This document shows, one piece after another, positions 13,662-14,900 of a DNA stretch of 14,900 nucleotides. Each line of letters begins with the position of its first letter. Within the stretch, counting starts at the first letter, position 1. The DNA comes from Acidobacteria bacterium AH-259-L09 (GTDB lineage: Bacteria; Acidobacteriota; UBA6911; RPQK01). The notes under the pieces were generated by a model. It had not been told where the DNA came from, did not search any database, and was given only the letters and a program-made list of their open reading frames with translations. The translations under genes were made by a program, and so were the position numbers. Location: assembly GCA_027717875.1 (NCBI GenBank), contig JALLOL010000034.1, positions 1 through 14,900 on the forward strand, written 5' to 3'.

Positions 13662-14237
13662 CTATCGTGATAGGAGTGTTCGCAAGTAGTGGTTGTTTTC
13701 CTCCAGATTGTCCACATAGCGCCGCTCAAGAGAGATCAGGTATCCTTGCAGCTCCTGGAAGTTAACCCTTTGTTGGAGCTCCACATCCTCTTTCACTGCC
13801 AGCAGGGCCTTAAGCGTCAACTGGCGCTCTTGGACTTGCTGGGCCACAATCATGTCATGAACCATTTCGGTCAGCTGCTGCTCCGGGACCACCAGTCGCT
13901 GCCCACCCAGATATCCCATATATTGAAGAATAGAAAAAACACCCACAATGATCAGGAATCCTGCCGCGATCCTCTGAAGCGCGGGCCACCAGCGTATCCG
14001 ATTAAGGAAATAACCGAAAGCGGATGTTGGCTGGCTGCTCTTCAGATTAGTCGCCCCTAGATGCTCAACTTTCCACTGGGCCAGCATTTCGCGGGTTTCG
14101 AGCAGCTCCAGATATTCGCGAGTGCACCCGGGACAGTCCTCGAGGTGGCGGAAAAACTCGAAACAGAGACGAGGATTGACCTCCTCCCCATAAAGGATAT
14201 CCATCATCCTCTCTTCACTTTTCTCACAGTTGATCAT
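13662..14237 (-). CDS. Transmembrane anti-sigma factor, zinc-binding type
   Basis: A 191-residue single-pass membrane protein. The N-terminal cytoplasmic part (1-60) has C4 and the HLEDCPGC motif (H31, C35, C38), the zinc-binding anti-sigma signature that holds ECF sigma factors. One membrane segment follows (about 88-108), then a periplasmic Gln/Glu/Leu-rich region (about 115-190) likely to be helical or coiled coil. Its ATG overlaps the sigma factor stop (ATGA at 14234-14237), so the two are translated together. Expected role: sequesters the upstream ECF sigma factor until an envelope signal releases it. The signal and the release mechanism (proteolysis or conformational change) cannot be told from the sequence. 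Family assignment rests on the motif, topology and gene pairing. Confidence 0.88.
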   Translation of the reverse strand: MINCEKSEERMMDILYGEEVNPRLCFEFFRHLEDCPGCTREYLELLETREMLAQWKVEHLGATNLKSSQPTSAFGYFLNRIRWWPALQRIAAGFLIIVGVFSILQYMGYLGGQRLVVPEQQLTEMVHDMIVAQQVQERQLTLKALLAVKEDVELQQRVNFQELQGYLISLERRYVDNLEENNHYLRTLLSR

Positions 14238-14818
14238 TGTTTTGTCTCCATTAATTTTCTCAAGGTCTTGAGTCCCAGATACATTCTCGACTTGACCGTG
14301 GACAGGGGTACACCCAGGATCTCCGAGATCTCATGAAATTTCAGTTCCTGATATTCTTTCATCAGGATAACCGCCTTTTGCTCTTCAGGCAGGTCCGCAA
14401 ATGCCTCTCTGAGAAGCCGAATGCTCTCTTTGGTGGCTAACTCTGCCTCCGGTGTCGCCGTATCAGCTTTGAGATTTCTCTCGCTTAAGTCCTGATAATC
14501 TTGCAATGACACCGGCTGCAGCTTACGCCGCCTGCGAAAGCGCATCCGGCACTCATTTAGCGCTATCTTGTACAACCAAGAGGAGAATCGCGCCGGATCG
14601 GAAAGACGGCCCAGATTTCGATAAGCCTTGGTAAACGTATCCTGGGTGAGGTCCTGGGCCTCTTCAACATTGCCCACATAGCGACAGATAAAAGCGTAAA
14701 TCTTCTGCTGCCATCGTTCGATTAACTCACCGAAGGACGCCGTGTCCCCCTGGAGTGCCAACTCCAGAAGGCGCTCGTCGCTCCGATCCATTTTTCTCTT
14801 CGGATTATCAAGATGCAT
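14234..14818 (-). CDS. ECF-type RNA polymerase sigma factor
   Basis: A 194-residue group 4 sigma factor. Region 2 spans about 26-95, including DLTQDTFTKAYRNLGRL and FSSWLYKIALNECR, which melt and read the -10 element. A linker (about 96-130) leads to region 4 (about 137-190) with LPEEQKAVILMKEYQELKFHEI and the recognition helix VPLSTVKSRMYLGLKTLRK for the -35 element. There is no region 1.1 or 3. I used ATG 14818; a TTG at 14827 and an ATG at 14791 (preceded by GAAGAG) are alternatives. It heads the run of same-strand genes ending in gspD, so it could drive this operon, but no promoter matching a known ECF consensus was identified. Confidence 0.93.
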   Translation of the reverse strand: MHLDNPKRKMDRSDERLLELALQGDTASFGELIERWQQKIYAFICRYVGNVEEAQDLTQDTFTKAYRNLGRLSDPARFSSWLYKIALNECRMRFRRRRKLQPVSLQDYQDLSERNLKADTATPEAELATKESIRLLREAFADLPEEQKAVILMKEYQELKFHEISEILGVPLSTVKSRMYLGLKTLRKLMETKQ

Positions 14819-14900
14819 GGCCGGCAAAAAAGTCTAACAACTAAGGTTAACACTGTTGGATGACCTGGGCCAAACAGCTGACAGAATTCAGAATTCAGAA
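14819..14900. other. Region upstream of the sigma gene, incomplete in the window
   Basis: 82 bases before the sigma gene hold no gene. A promoter for the operon would be expected here or beyond the window edge, but I cannot point to convincing -35/-10 elements. The region ends in a heptamer repeat (14882-14900). Confidence 0.5.
14882..14900. repeat. Heptamer tandem repeat CAGAATT at the window edge
   Basis: CAGAATT CAGAATT CAGAA: two full 7-base units and a partial one, running off the window end. It is the third heptamer family in this window, and it lies in the presumed promoter region of the operon. Confidence 0.75.

Overview
The window holds an almost complete type II secretion system (T2SS) gene cluster on the minus strand, read from right to left. 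At its upstream end is an ECF sigma factor/anti-sigma factor pair; at its downstream end is a small, partly decayed toxin-antitoxin-like cassette on the plus strand. The T2SS secretin, pseudopilins and inner-membrane platform indicate a diderm (Gram-negative type) bacterium. The gene order (E-F-G-H-I-J-K-L-M-C-D), a GspL built as a PilM-like plus PilN-like fusion, a PilO-like GspM and a GspC without a PDZ domain are unlike the enterobacterial gsp operon. They fit one of the less studied diderm phyla, possibly an acidobacterial or deltaproteobacterial-type lineage, but I cannot name the organism from this sequence.

Layout from upstream to downstream of the main operon (14818 to 1169, minus strand): ECF sigma factor; membrane anti-sigma factor with a zinc-binding HxxxCxxC motif (ATGA overlap); a secreted protein of unknown function; gspE (ATPase); gspF (platform); gspG, H, I, J, K (major and minor pseudopilins); gspL; gspM; gspC; gspD (secretin). 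Spacing is tight throughout. There are ATGA overlaps at sigma/anti-sigma and gspI/gspJ, and gspK starts at a TTG whose ribosome binding site overlaps the gspJ stop. Absent from the window are the prepilin peptidase GspO and a pilotin, which must be encoded elsewhere.

Downstream of gspD (1 to 1076), an approximately 310-bp copy of the gspD 3' end plus its trailing palindrome recurs in direct orientation (1-310 versus 1077-1386, about 93% identical, no indels). Between the copies is a plus-strand cassette: a DUF4258-type small protein whose conserved C-terminus is cut off by an in-frame TAG, a YgiT-type zinc-finger protein, and a coding-like remnant with no start codon.

The most distinctive structure is repeat DNA inside an otherwise ordinary operon. 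Two-hairpin GTAGGGGCGAGCC palindromes sit after gspD (twice, because of the duplication) and between gspE and gspF, with a half copy between gspF and gspG. A 66-bp direct repeat with heptamers lies inside the leader peptide of GspJ. An octamer array with inverted units lies inside the leader of GspK. Because prepilin leaders are cleaved off, the mature pseudopilins are unaffected, so the leaders look like tolerated landing places for repeats. No RNA genes, CRISPR arrays or intact transposases were seen.
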